37,124 nt of DNA from Candidatus Poseidoniales archaeon (lineage in GTDB: Archaea; Thermoplasmatota; Poseidoniia; Poseidoniales; Thalassarchaeaceae), in assembly GCA_012960975.1 (NCBI GenBank), contig DUAE01000051.1, positions 1 through 37,124 on the forward strand. The letters run 5' to 3'. The notes beneath the pieces were generated by a model. The model searched no databases. It saw only the letters and a list, made by a program, of their open reading frames with translations, and was not told the origin of the DNA. The position numbers and the translations under genes were made by a program. Below are positions 10,601 to 17,834 of the stretch, one piece after another (the stretch's first letter is position 1; each line of letters starts with the position of its first letter).

Positions 10601-13271
10601 GGGCAATCCCAGTATTTTCAAATCCAAGGTAAAGGATATCATCGACCAAAACCGTACGAGAACGCTGGGTTTCATCACCTGCTTGCCAAACCTCAATCAC
10701 AGTATCATTATCAGTATTGATTAGAGCTGCGCCTTCATTTGTTCCCGCAAGTAAGCGGTCAGTACTCAGTATATCGACAGCGTAGACCCAACGACTAGGC
10801 ATGCCATCATTCGTCGATATGCAATTCTGGTATTGATACTGCCAATTCCAATAGCAAGCCCCACGATTTGTTCCAGCATAAATTCCATCACTATCACTCG
10901 TTACATCATAGTATGATGATGGTCGTTGCCACCATTGTCCAGTTGTGGTAAAAGTGGTCCAAGAGGAGCCATCCCAGCGTGCTAATGCCCCCGAAGCACC
11001 AACCAATAATCCACCATTAATATCGATTTTTAGTGATAAAATATCATCATCTGGTAGATTACCATCTTCGTTCCAGAAATCAGAAATGTCGCCTGTCAAA
11101 CGGTCAAATACCAAAATCCCCAAGCCGTTTAGACCGAGGTAAATCATATCTTCATCTACTGCGACAGGGGTGGCAACGAGATTATCTGCACCGAGTGATT
11201 GCCACGAGCCTAAAATTGCGAAGTCTTGCAAATCAACTCGCATTACTCCAGAATCAGGAGTCGCGATGTATGCAATTCCATATCGGGTCGCAACATCATT
11301 GATGAAATCAGAATCCATGCCGTCAGATTCGGTCAAAACATCAGAGAGAGTCATCGTGGAAGTATTGACAAGAGAAATTCCAGATTCAGTGTGACCGACG
11401 ACGAGGATCGAAGTATAATCATCATGAGCGAGGCTTGAAACATGGGTTGAGCCAATTCCTTGCACAGTTCCAATATAAGAGCCATTACGATTGTCTAAAC
11501 GCAAAATTCCTGCATTCAGAGTACCAATCCATACCCATCCTAATGAATCTTGAACCATCGAGGTGATGCGGCCAGGATTACTGACATAATCTGAAATATC
11601 TATCGAGGTTTGCCAAATCTGTTCGTCTCGATCAAATCGGTCGAGGATGTTTTCTCCGCCTATCCAAATCTCACCACCCTCTAAATCATCAACGAATAAT
11701 GTGACGTGCATCGGGTCAGCAGCCGGGCTGCTGACCAAAACCTCGATTCCATCCGTAGCCTCACCCTGTAGACGAGCGACTATTCCCGAGCCGTCACTAA
11801 CTAAAACCGTCCCAATATCAGGACTTCTTAAACCATCCAAATCAGGCCAAGCAATGATGTTTGTACCAGAACTAAATAATCCCATATCAGATAGTTGCCT
11901 TTGTGAACGGAAAATCATTGCTCCAGTATCGTAAGCGTGAACAGTTGAATCGGCTAAAATATGCAGCCAGCCATCTGTCACCACTAATCCATGGACTTGA
12001 TTAGAAGCTAACCAATTTCCAGTAGACCACGATGCAAGCCAGGAATTTGAAGCTAAATCACGACGATTGATTCCATTTGTCGCCGTCGCGATTAAAAGAT
12101 GATTTCCAAGCAACTGTAAGTCTGTAATTTGGTCGGATGTCAAATGATTTTGAGTGTCCCAAACGATGTTGTCATCAATAGTTACGTTAACCCCGTTTGA
12201 ACCACTCGTCGTAGTATAATCAAGAAGATGAACTCCATGCATCATCGTCGAAAGGTAAACTCTGTCACCGACAATAACAAGATCTGAGGGGATTTCCAAT
12301 TCATCGCTCAAACAGAATGTGGAATCCGACCAGGCACTCTGGTCGAGAGCTATGTAATTGATTTGGCATCCTGAGGCGGCCCAGACTGTTCCATAACTAT
12401 CGACGCCTATCGCGGTGATTGGAGATTGGTCATCGACATCGCTCGGTCCTTGAAGTAAAATCCCTAAATCCTCCGAAGAAAATAAACTCTGAGCATAAAC
12501 TGAACCATCTTCAGTGCCAATCAAAATTCGATTACTGTATGAGTCGATTGTCAGACTTCGACCGAAAATTTCGGTATTTATATCGATAATGGGTTTCGAC
12601 GCCTGATCATCCATGTGGATTAGATCGTCGTCTAGAAGAATGTACAGACGACCGTCGATTGGGTTCACTGCGCTATCATAGATTTCGATATTTTGCGCCG
12701 AGAAAGAAACCTTTGGATCAGCAGGTCGTAAAGCTTCGATGACGAGGTCGGTAATCGTAACACCGACTGGTAATTGCCAACCGGCATCGCTTACCGAGTT
12801 AGGTTGAAGCCAAGTATCGAGAACTCCGTTCTCGCTGACCTCGGGTGGATTTTCCTCGAAGGCATTCTGCCGTCCAAGATCACCAAGGTCACGCCAATCA
12901 AGAATCGGTGTTTGAGTGTCGAGAAGAGTAATTTGAGGTTCTGTGACCCAATAGCCATTGGCTCCATCAACTTCAACTTCGAAAGTGAGATTGTCGATTA
13001 TAGCTCCAGGTGCGAAGTTCAAATTTAAGTCACCATATGCATAAGTTCCATTCTCTGGATTTGCACCGTTTGCAACAAAGTCAATCCAACCGGTATCGTT
13101 GCTTCCTCCCGCTCCCCAAATACCATTCGAATAGTATGGTGATTCATCTTCATCGAAATTGATATCACTGGTCGACATCGCTGACCAAGGAACAAAAATC
13201 ATCAAAGCGACAAGAGTGAAAGCGAGGCGCTTTTGGTTAAGCGAATCACGTCGAATCATTGAAGACACCAT
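4653..13271 (-). CDS. Giant surface protein: signal peptide, beta-propeller repeats, FnIII-like domains, one membrane span, acidic tail
   Basis: 2872 residues. A hydrophobic signal segment lies near residues 14-32. From about 200 to 1830 there are many repeats of the type WIGTxxxGIxRxD (for example VWIGTLNAGILRLDN, TIWAGGDFGLTLLN, IFVATHGGIGLYN). These resemble the two-component-regulator propeller family, so several beta-propellers are likely. About six FnIII-like domains spaced roughly 120 residues apart follow, near 1975, 2095, 2200, 2320, 2460 and 2575. They share Pro-Pro starts and a W...Y.IY pattern. One membrane span (MNMIIAVVSAIMILIGAILI) lies near 2718-2738. The last 134 residues are a highly acidic tail with LDDL elements, probably cytoplasmic. 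Many N-x-S/T sites fit a glycosylated ectodomain. A role in adhesion, ligand sensing or polymer binding is inferred; no catalytic motif was seen. The ATG at 13259 is an alternative start. Confidence 0.85.
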   Translation of the reverse strand: MVSSMIRRDSLNQKRLAFTLVALMIFVPWSAMSTSDINFDEDESPYYSNGIWGAGGSNDTGWIDFVANGANPENGTYAYGDLNLNFAPGAIIDNLTFEVEVDGANGYWVTEPQITLLDTQTPILDWRDLGDLGRQNAFEENPPEVSENGVLDTWLQPNSVSDAGWQLPVGVTITDLVIEALRPADPKVSFSAQNIEIYDSAVNPIDGRLYILLDDDLIHMDDQASKPIIDINTEIFGRSLTIDSYSNRILIGTEDGSVYAQSLFSSEDLGILLQGPSDVDDQSPITAIGVDSYGTVWAASGCQINYIALDQSAWSDSTFCLSDELEIPSDLVIVGDRVYLSTMMHGVHLLDYTTTSGSNGVNVTIDDNIVWDTQNHLTSDQITDLQLLGNHLLIATATNGINRRDLASNSWLASWSTGNWLASNQVHGLVVTDGWLHILADSTVHAYDTGAMIFRSQRQLSDMGLFSSGTNIIAWPDLDGLRSPDIGTVLVSDGSGIVARLQGEATDGIEVLVSSPAADPMHVTLFVDDLEGGEIWIGGENILDRFDRDEQIWQTSIDISDYVSNPGRITSMVQDSLGWVWIGTLNAGILRLDNRNGSYIGTVQGIGSTHVSSLAHDDYTSILVVGHTESGISLVNTSTMTLSDVLTESDGMDSDFINDVATRYGIAYIATPDSGVMRVDLQDFAILGSWQSLGADNLVATPVAVDEDMIYLGLNGLGILVFDRLTGDISDFWNEDGNLPDDDILSLKIDINGGLLVGASGALARWDGSSWTTFTTTGQWWQRPSSYYDVTSDSDGIYAGTNRGACYWNWQYQYQNCISTNDGMPSRWVYAVDILSTDRLLAGTNEGAALINTDNDTVIEVWQAGDETQRSRTVLVDDILYLGFENTGIARYDLVNQEWLQTWDGDQGMIDDSDVTTLVPGLTYGTIWAGGDFGLTLLNVINNTVIIDWNRGSNSGGPTLSNTPPADIEIIGDTLHYSLQRGTGWWAQSNDLIYRINLTANSSKSILDAGSRLGWAGIVHGIGSVGDHLWIGVRPTQGNNGYGTIVRWNTSSENWSDDLQTIGNVLRVNAQFLGDCFPINSSSCEMWVAYGNNILRRFSAQNMTLLNEWTDIDGPIRGMVEYDGEYMFASMAGLLRWNPANETWLTPWTHNNGLPSDSEDEIYSLTVAGNDLWAGTYGGNWNSDAEILRMNGSSGLWSLWDLDTGDIPDGYPADIEVCDDIVHIAIGEIAWWGNQGGIARYDLADHDNDQLTNEWISPLTTGAIGLDDNDVRAIACDDSNRIMYIGFDTNGIGIGRYNYNTNSYLTTLTKASDGIGDDRVFPGGMLHDGNLLLITHQYDGTGGVSRIITSGTSTANGQILSPGMDGCSVVRAPSSTTPVYAIGRSGQTSGLNRVDRLDSTGLIESGFDELTGLTSGRVVEILSNSTHVWVSTSLSVNSFYGSSVLQGELTSNGSVRWEFGYNFRSDIVNDLTLDGDVLWVTTAGQGLKKIDLLQRTRSNTPIPLHNQMDGTVLLDDGTMYVGLMGSQGSAAGFQIFNTNTGNWGHGSLIAGLPSNIVRDFMESGDHIFVATHGGIGLYNTTRNDWDDPITTIDGLPSPIIEHLMYVSDPNAGNITNTFGLYDKILAGGLAGLTVFNSSNLSIIKTIGFDDGLAGDKVSGLAFADSVTREVVGNSSTITLYHDASIFISHNGQGSTRPGVVAWDIVTDHVNGSYQIDMIPSNDVRTIATDDWGVHIATDTEPVVHWNSTMMKMETGVGANSLLSWPPFEMVSNGNELVLISPRGIDVLRVGGDHGTVDSLVMTGLAGATIDYTGLYVVGEDGLHHFNPVVTLNEQPRENQRRAEPLTVLFAGQTWDITNRTHPGMITTLVDDSNPITIFSDVTSSPTGALPMHFAALTMASPSSGASVWARSNILNYTGSWDLAARDHAIEAGFQNAISNIGPGSTNVELHVQLQSPADGQIRVRVTYDWERIEVPTSITSLVNRPNDGGGVLEASWLPSEDAAWHSYRLYVWDSTAEPDWEPSKSDLANFGGFLTIPYWSQTTAMITEADEGGLIVPLVDGNKYRAAIVIEYPDGSIGEPMSWVDNATPTDEIPAPPAWIYAEPISGGTAGTIFAEWTPCTELDPSKTRLWAVEHEITNALALNGEIDYPFSSGNTTVIQLNPGIPYWFATVCVDEAGQSDPANATVIGPIVTAGGLNDGIPPEKIEDTIAIDVPDDEGGIIEVNWTPNDEEDCAYHTIYMVPATGWQPPNTVDGWPAAAYIGDCTTNSTLISSIGELSLVDDISYWVGIVASDDWGNQNLNDVLVVEATPQSNLTGAGIPPERVAGLNAWDHPDDDGTAVDIIWNRSLEKDFSFYTIWISEYPLNDLVELWELCEDDPVDCGLITIDQRQIGGAFQLEMTLTTALYGNRVDNLVSQSIESGIPLYLTVTTHDISGNVHLDEMQDNMVLVTPLDNRGDIHPPVRLVAPHLTDRAPDDGDGMLVTFQESEDSDIAEYWIYADVVPFTSIGMREPAMIVTRDVQIPVLLEQLSDGRALAPSIMTWASVVAVDSSGNYWDDGLKTTSIALIDENSLDPGLHIPEVSGLRAYWNPSGDRIEIQWDDMQSPVIESYIIFVSAEPFEDTRDINSANSGIEWQVVENYYTLFLEDENTVIKEYWPVLNEISYYIAVVGFDGEVHRLAVDPLEVRPFSESAFGSKNPGDGGLGLSWVDQLIDGDMNMIIAVVSAIMILIGAILIIKPKEQAAPEPWEMGALEVELEEEMNRRDAGSDEDDSFDEPIGFTASEQENSNVADIDRGDAAEVEEINQETLGVQPIEFGDDSTPSVSFDVTDELLGDDDEIDLDDLADMADDFNLDDLDDKDEDVDTSFLDDLL

Positions 13272-13474
13272 ATAACGGCGTCATCCATCACATTATGAAA
13301 GGCATGCCCCAATGTTCAATTGATGCTCTCCCACCATAGGTGGGATTATTTCGCTCAAAATTAACGAATTTTTACACCTAATTATCAATCAATATACGGC
13401 TGATAATACACATTTCTCCAATCGGATAGCATGATAGAGGGGGGGGTTGCCCGCAAGTCACTAGGGGTGGGATC
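13272..13474. promoter_or_regulatory. Divergent intergenic region between the giant surface-protein gene and malic enzyme
   Basis: An AT-rich core at about 13360-13405 (including aatatac and gataataca) is the likely site of back-to-back TATA boxes. A perfect 6-base inverted repeat, CCCACC-ATA-GGTGGG at 13330-13344, falls in the probable 5' leader of the minus-strand gene. A run of eight G residues occupies 13439-13446 just before the malic enzyme start region. Exact promoter positions cannot be fixed from sequence alone. Confidence 0.5.
13330..13344. repeat. Perfect inverted repeat CCCACC-ATA-GGTGGG
   Basis: Six-base arms with a three-base spacer, about 60 bases upstream of the giant surface-protein start. 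It could be an operator for a dimeric regulator or an RNA hairpin in the leader. Confidence 0.6.
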
Positions 13475-15757
13475 CTGACAGATAAGCAACTTCGCAAGGA
13501 TGCATTGGATTATCATTCAGCCAAGCCGGCTGGAAAAATTACCGTAATGCCAACCAAACCTCATGGCACTTCTCGAGATCTCTCATTGGCCTATTCCCCA
13601 GGGGTTGCCTATCCTTGTGAAGAGATTGAGAAAGATCCGGACGCGGCATATTCCTATACATCAAAAGGTAATCTAGTGGCTGTGATTAGTAACGGAACCG
13701 CCGTACTGGGGCTTGGTAACATCGGTGCCCTAGCTGGAAAACCAGTGATGGAAGGCAAAGGACTTTTGTTCAAAGCCTTCGCAGATATTGATGTTTTTGA
13801 TATTGAAGTAGATCGTACCAATGTTGATGAATTTGTTGAGGCAGTAAAGGCGATAGCCCCTACGTTTGGCGGCATAAATCTTGAAGATATTAAAGCTCCA
13901 GAATGCTTTGAAATTGAACGACGTTTAGTCGCTGAATTGGATATTCCAGTAATGCACGACGACCAACATGGAACAGCGATTATTTCGGGTGCCGCATTAC
14001 TCAATGGATTAGAGGTCGTCGAAAAGGAAATTTCTGAAGTAAAAATTGTTGTTTCTGGAGCTGGAGCCTCTGCTATTTCCTGCGCTCATCATTACATCCG
14101 CCTAGGCGTCTCGCCGGCCAATTTATTGATGATAGATTCAAAAGGAATTATTACAAAATCTCGTGCACAAGCCGGTGAGTTAAATGAGTACAAAAAAGTC
14201 TTCGCACTCGATATCGACAACGGCGGATTAGCCGAGGCAATGAAAGATGCAGACGTATTCCTCGGCCTATCTCGAGGTGGAATTGTCAGTGGTGAAATGG
14301 TCGCGAGTATGGCTGATCGACCTCTGATTTTTGCACTTGCAAATCCCGACCCAGAAATTCTTCCTGACGATGTTTATGCCGTCCGCGAAGACGCAATCGT
14401 TGCAACCGGACGCTCCGATTTCCCAAATCAAATCAACAATGTTCTTGGATTCCCGTACATTTTCCGTGGCGCACTCGATGTTCGTGCAACTGAGATAACT
14501 GAAGGGATGAAAATGGCAGCGACCCACGCGATAGCTAATCTCGCTAAGGAACCTGTTCCCGACGATGTTGCCGCAGCTTATGATGGCGAACAGATTCAGT
14601 TTGGTCCAGATTATCTCATTCCTAAACCATTCGACGCGCGCGTCCTCATTTGGGAAGCAAGTGCGGTCGCTGAAGCTGCTGTTTCGGAAGGCATCTCTCG
14701 CATCAATAAAGCTGACTTCGACGTTGAAAAGTACCGAGAAGAACTCGAAGCAAGACTCGGCCTAACTCGTTCAATAATGCGGCGTGTAATCAACAAAGCT
14801 CGCCAAGATAAGAAGCGAATCGTTTTCTCAGAAGGTGACAATCCTACGATTATCAAGGCGGCTGCGCAATGTATTTCCGAAAATATTTGTGAACCGATAC
14901 TGTTGGGACACGAGGAACGAATCGAGGCGGTAAAAGAAGAATTAGGCCTCGAATTCGATTGTAAAACAATCGATGTGCGCTACGATCCCCGAAGGCGTGG
15001 CTCTTACGCGGATGAACTCCATAAATTACGCGGGCGGAAGGGCGTAACTGTGGAAGATGCAGTCAGATTGATGAAATCGACAACATACTTTGGTTCGATG
15101 ATGGTGCATATGGGAGATGCTGATGGTTATCTCGGTGGCGTCGCTCACCATTATCCTGACATCGTCAAACCCTGTCTCCAAACCATTGGTCCAGCTCCGG
15201 GTACACACAGAATTGTCGGCATGTACATGATGACAGTAAACGGTCAACTGATGTTTATTGGCGATGCAACGATTAACATCTATCCCGATGCAAGAACATT
15301 GGCTGAAATCGCCGTTCAAACCGCCAAGGTTGCTCGCCGCTTTGGTGTTACGCCGAAAGTCGCGATGCTTTCCTTCTCGAATTTTGGTACGAGTGGCGAG
15401 ATGCGAACCGATCGAATCGAGGAAGCGATTGCAATCGCTCGCGAAATGCAGCCTGACCTATGTATCGATGGTCCGATGCAAGCTGATACTGCATTGATTC
15501 CTGAGATTCAGAAAAATTATCCGTTCATGGAATTCGATGGACCAGCTAATGTTTTGATTTGTCCGAATTTAACATCGGCAAATATCGCTTACAAATTATT
15601 ACAGAGAATTGCCGGAGCTGAAATGACTGGACCAATCATTGAAGGATTGGCTAAACCAGCTCACGTCCTTCAACGAAATGATAGCGTTCGCGAGGTTGTC
15701 CATATGGCTGCTATTTGTGCCGTTGATGCTCAGCGATATGCAAAACAGCGCCTCTAA
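13475..15757 (+). CDS. maeB: Malic enzyme of the MaeB type with C-terminal phosphotransacetylase-like domain
   Basis: Oxidative decarboxylation of malate to pyruvate, probably with NADP. Residues 1 to about 430 are the malic enzyme part: SPTKPH-like [51 protein letters not shown] (metal site), HDDQHGTAI and a Rossmann GAGASA motif. From about 440 to the end is a phosphotransacetylase-like domain, as in the roughly 760-residue bacterial hybrid enzymes, where it is thought to be regulatory. The frame has no ATG or GTG before the conserved core. The first TTG (13505) encodes the conserved Leu of the ALDYH block, so it is probably internal. The CTG at 13475 gives an N-terminus like E. coli MaeB ([12 protein letters not shown]) and follows a GGGGTGGG tract. 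PEP carboxykinase lies nearby on the other strand. Confidence 0.88.
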   Translation: MTDKQLRKDALDYHSAKPAGKITVMPTKPHGTSRDLSLAYSPGVAYPCEEIEKDPDAAYSYTSKGNLVAVISNGTAVLGLGNIGALAGKPVMEGKGLLFKAFADIDVFDIEVDRTNVDEFVEAVKAIAPTFGGINLEDIKAPECFEIERRLVAELDIPVMHDDQHGTAIISGAALLNGLEVVEKEISEVKIVVSGAGASAISCAHHYIRLGVSPANLLMIDSKGIITKSRAQAGELNEYKKVFALDIDNGGLAEAMKDADVFLGLSRGGIVSGEMVASMADRPLIFALANPDPEILPDDVYAVREDAIVATGRSDFPNQINNVLGFPYIFRGALDVRATEITEGMKMAATHAIANLAKEPVPDDVAAAYDGEQIQFGPDYLIPKPFDARVLIWEASAVAEAAVSEGISRINKADFDVEKYREELEARLGLTRSIMRRVINKARQDKKRIVFSEGDNPTIIKAAAQCISENICEPILLGHEERIEAVKEELGLEFDCKTIDVRYDPRRRGSYADELHKLRGRKGVTVEDAVRLMKSTTYFGSMMVHMGDADGYLGGVAHHYPDIVKPCLQTIGPAPGTHRIVGMYMMTVNGQLMFIGDATINIYPDARTLAEIAVQTAKVARRFGVTPKVAMLSFSNFGTSGEMRTDRIEEAIAIAREMQPDLCIDGPMQADTALIPEIQKNYPFMEFDGPANVLICPNLTSANIAYKLLQRIAGAEMTGPIIEGLAKPAHVLQRNDSVREVVHMAAICAVDAQRYAKQRL

Positions 15758-15790
15758 TTCGACTATAGAGTTGGGTTGTCATTTTAGTGA

Positions 15791-15829
15791 GTGATATTTT
15801 CGTTCTTTCAAATCGTTGTGATATTTTCG
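15791..15829. repeat. Pair of 12-base direct repeats GTGATATTTTCG
   Basis: Identical copies at 15791-15802 and 15818-15829, at the truncated end of the NmrA-like pseudogene. Such short repeats can mark a slippage deletion or duplication; chance is not excluded. Confidence 0.5.
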
Positions 15830-16010
15830 ACCAATGCTGACTTATCCTCGAAATCGAGAGTGTGAATTTCGACCCGCCCATCAAAGGGGTCATCGCGACC
15901 CACAGCATTGGTCAAAGTTCGCACTTTTTCCCCTTGTTCCAATAGTTGATGGGCACCCATCTACCCGTGTAACCGAAGGCCCCAGTTACAACATGCAGTT
16001 CTTCTGACAC
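15808..16010 (-). pseudogene. Frameshifted, truncated NmrA-like NAD(P)-binding protein remnant
   Basis: Starting at GTG 16010 the frame reads MSEELHVVTGAFGYTGRWV, a Rossmann nucleotide-binding start (TGAFGYTG) of NmrA or atypical short-chain reductase proteins. The frame then meets a stop. Shifting by one base just after the RWV codons restores the expected continuation: AHQLLEQGEKVRTLTN, then DPFDGRVEIHTLDFEDKSAL. This ends at a TGA at 15808-15810 after only about 65 residues, where intact relatives have 250-300. One missing base near 15955 explains the break. The C-terminal three quarters are absent. It lies between the converging malic enzyme and PEP carboxykinase genes. A sequencing error could explain the frameshift but not the truncation. 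Confidence 0.75.
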
Positions 16011-16085
16011 AAGTCAAGGCCCATCTTAAGTTGATAATAGAAACTTTGGAATAGCCCTTAGATATTATTGGAAATTCAGCAAAAT

Positions 16086-17720
16086 TCAAGACATTACTTT
16101 GGGAGAAGCTGCGAGAACTTCCTTGCTGCAACCATCTTCGTATTGCTCGAAGTTCTCGATGAACATTTGAGCGAGTAAGTTTGCTACATTATCATATCGT
16201 TCAGGCTCTGGCCAGGTTGTTCGAGGCTGAAGAATCTCATCAGGCACGCCCTCACAAGAAGTTGGAATTGTAAAGCCAAAACGATGGTCTTTGACAAAGA
16301 TTACATCATCTAAATCACCATTCAATGCTGCGTTTAGTAGGGATCGAGTCCACTTAATACGAATCCGGCTGGATTCACCATATCCACCTGCTACCCAACC
16401 AGTATTGATTAACCAACAATTCGCATCGTACTCTCGTATTTTCTTGGATAGGAGATCAGCGTAAACACTTGGGTGTCGAGGCATAAAAGGTGCGCCAAAG
16501 CAGGTTGAAAAAGTTGCTTGGGGTTCGGTTATTCCCATCTCAGTCCCGGCAACCTTTGCTGTATAACCCGACATGAAATGATACGCAGCTTGTTCGGGAG
16601 ATAAGCGGGAAAGAGGGGGTAAAACACCAAAAGCGTCGCAAGTCAAGAAAACAACATCTTTCGGATGACCTGCCATCGAATCGGGAGTTCTATTCTCTAT
16701 TGACTCGATTGGATAAGAGCCACGTGTATTCTGAGTCAATGTGCCATCAGCAAAATTAGGAACCCCATCCGCATCGAGAATAACATTCTCAAGGACGGAA
16801 CCCGGTATTCGGGTGGTTGCATAAATTGCTGGTTCATCCTCTTCTGAAAGCCCAATTAATTTTGCATAACAACCGCCTTCGAAATTGAAAATTCCATCAT
16901 CCGACCAACCGTGCTCATCATCACCGACTAATGCTCGGCCTGGATCCGCGGAAAGAGTGGTTTTTCCAGTTCCGGAAAGCCCGAAAAATAATGCCGAGCT
17001 TTTGTTATTAGTATTTGATGAACAGTGCATAGGCAATAATCCATCGGCGGGTAAAATATGATTCATTATTGTGAAAATCGCTTTCTTAATCTCACCGGCA
17101 TAATGTGTTCCGCCGATTATAACTAGACCACGGTCGAGAGCAAGGATAACGAATACACCGGAATTTGTACCATCAACATCTGGGTCTGCAAGTAATTCAG
17201 GAGCATGAAGAATTGTGTATTGTGGTTTGTGTTCTACCAATTCTGATGGTTCACTGCGAATGAACATATTGTGGAAAAACGAAGCGTGCCAAGCTTTCTC
17301 GGTAATCAACCGTACAGGCATTGTATATTCTGGATCTGCTCCGCAATGTGCATCTTTTACGAATAATGTGTCTACTTCATCGAGATGATTTATGACTTTT
17401 TCTAATAAATTATCAAAAACTTCTGGCGTGGTCGATTTGTTGACATCCCCCCACCAGACATCATCGGCTAATCCTGGCTCATCGATGATGAATCGGTCAT
17501 TTGGAGAGCGGCCGGTACGCTCGCCTGTGGTAGCGAGTAAGACACCGTGCGCGGTAAGGCAAGCCTCACCGCGCTCGACGGCAAGCCCATGCAATGCTTC
17601 CCAACCGAGATTCCAATGGACTGCGCCCCTGGGATTCAACCCATGTGTAATTAGTGGGGTGGCGAATTCGGAGGGACCGGTGCCCTTGGAGGTTATCTCC
17701 ATAGTATCCGACTGTGCCAC
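16086..17720 (-). CDS. pckA: Phosphoenolpyruvate carboxykinase (ATP)
   Basis: 544 residues, the usual size for the ATP-dependent family. It catalyses oxaloacetate + ATP to PEP + ADP + CO2, the first committed step of gluconeogenesis. Visible motifs are TGERTGRSPNDRFI (substrate binding), a P-loop GLSGTGKTTLSAD near residues 243-255, the kinase-2 block DDEHGW, FNFEGGCYAKLI, NTRGSYPI and the C-terminal RIRIKWTRSLL. The start is GTG at 17720; an in-frame ATG at 17702 is possible, and neither has a strong ribosome-binding site. It converges with the malic enzyme gene across the pseudogene remnant and diverges from the membrane-protein gene at 17832. With malic enzyme it controls carbon flow between C4 acids and PEP/pyruvate. 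Confidence 0.95.
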   Translation of the reverse strand: MAQSDTMEITSKGTGPSEFATPLITHGLNPRGAVHWNLGWEALHGLAVERGEACLTAHGVLLATTGERTGRSPNDRFIIDEPGLADDVWWGDVNKSTTPEVFDNLLEKVINHLDEVDTLFVKDAHCGADPEYTMPVRLITEKAWHASFFHNMFIRSEPSELVEHKPQYTILHAPELLADPDVDGTNSGVFVILALDRGLVIIGGTHYAGEIKKAIFTIMNHILPADGLLPMHCSSNTNNKSSALFFGLSGTGKTTLSADPGRALVGDDEHGWSDDGIFNFEGGCYAKLIGLSEEDEPAIYATTRIPGSVLENVILDADGVPNFADGTLTQNTRGSYPIESIENRTPDSMAGHPKDVVFLTCDAFGVLPPLSRLSPEQAAYHFMSGYTAKVAGTEMGITEPQATFSTCFGAPFMPRHPSVYADLLSKKIREYDANCWLINTGWVAGGYGESSRIRIKWTRSLLNAALNGDLDDVIFVKDHRFGFTIPTSCEGVPDEILQPRTTWPEPERYDNVANLLAQMFIENFEQYEDGCSKEVLAASPKVMS

Positions 17721-17821
17721 CCCGCTTTCAATTTTTACGGCTGGTCGAACTCATCGACTACCTGAAGATTTTCAATAAAAAAACAAAATTTCATAGATGC
17801 AATTAACCCTTAGCGACCTCT

Positions 17822-17834
17822 CACGCAAAGCGTG
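17822..17834. repeat. Hairpin CACGC-AAA-GCGTG that includes a start codon
   Basis: Five-base arms and a three-base loop. The right arm contains the GTG (17832-17834) used as the start of the downstream membrane-protein gene, so folding would hide the start codon. No ribosome-binding site is visible before it. Confidence 0.5.

Noticed and set aside
13330-13344. Intrinsic terminator
   Set aside because: The palindrome is not followed by a T-run on either strand and lies upstream of, not after, the neighbouring genes.
13505-13507. TTG at 13505 as the start of malic enzyme
   Set aside because: This codon encodes the conserved Leu of the ALDYH motif and homology continues upstream; it is probably internal.
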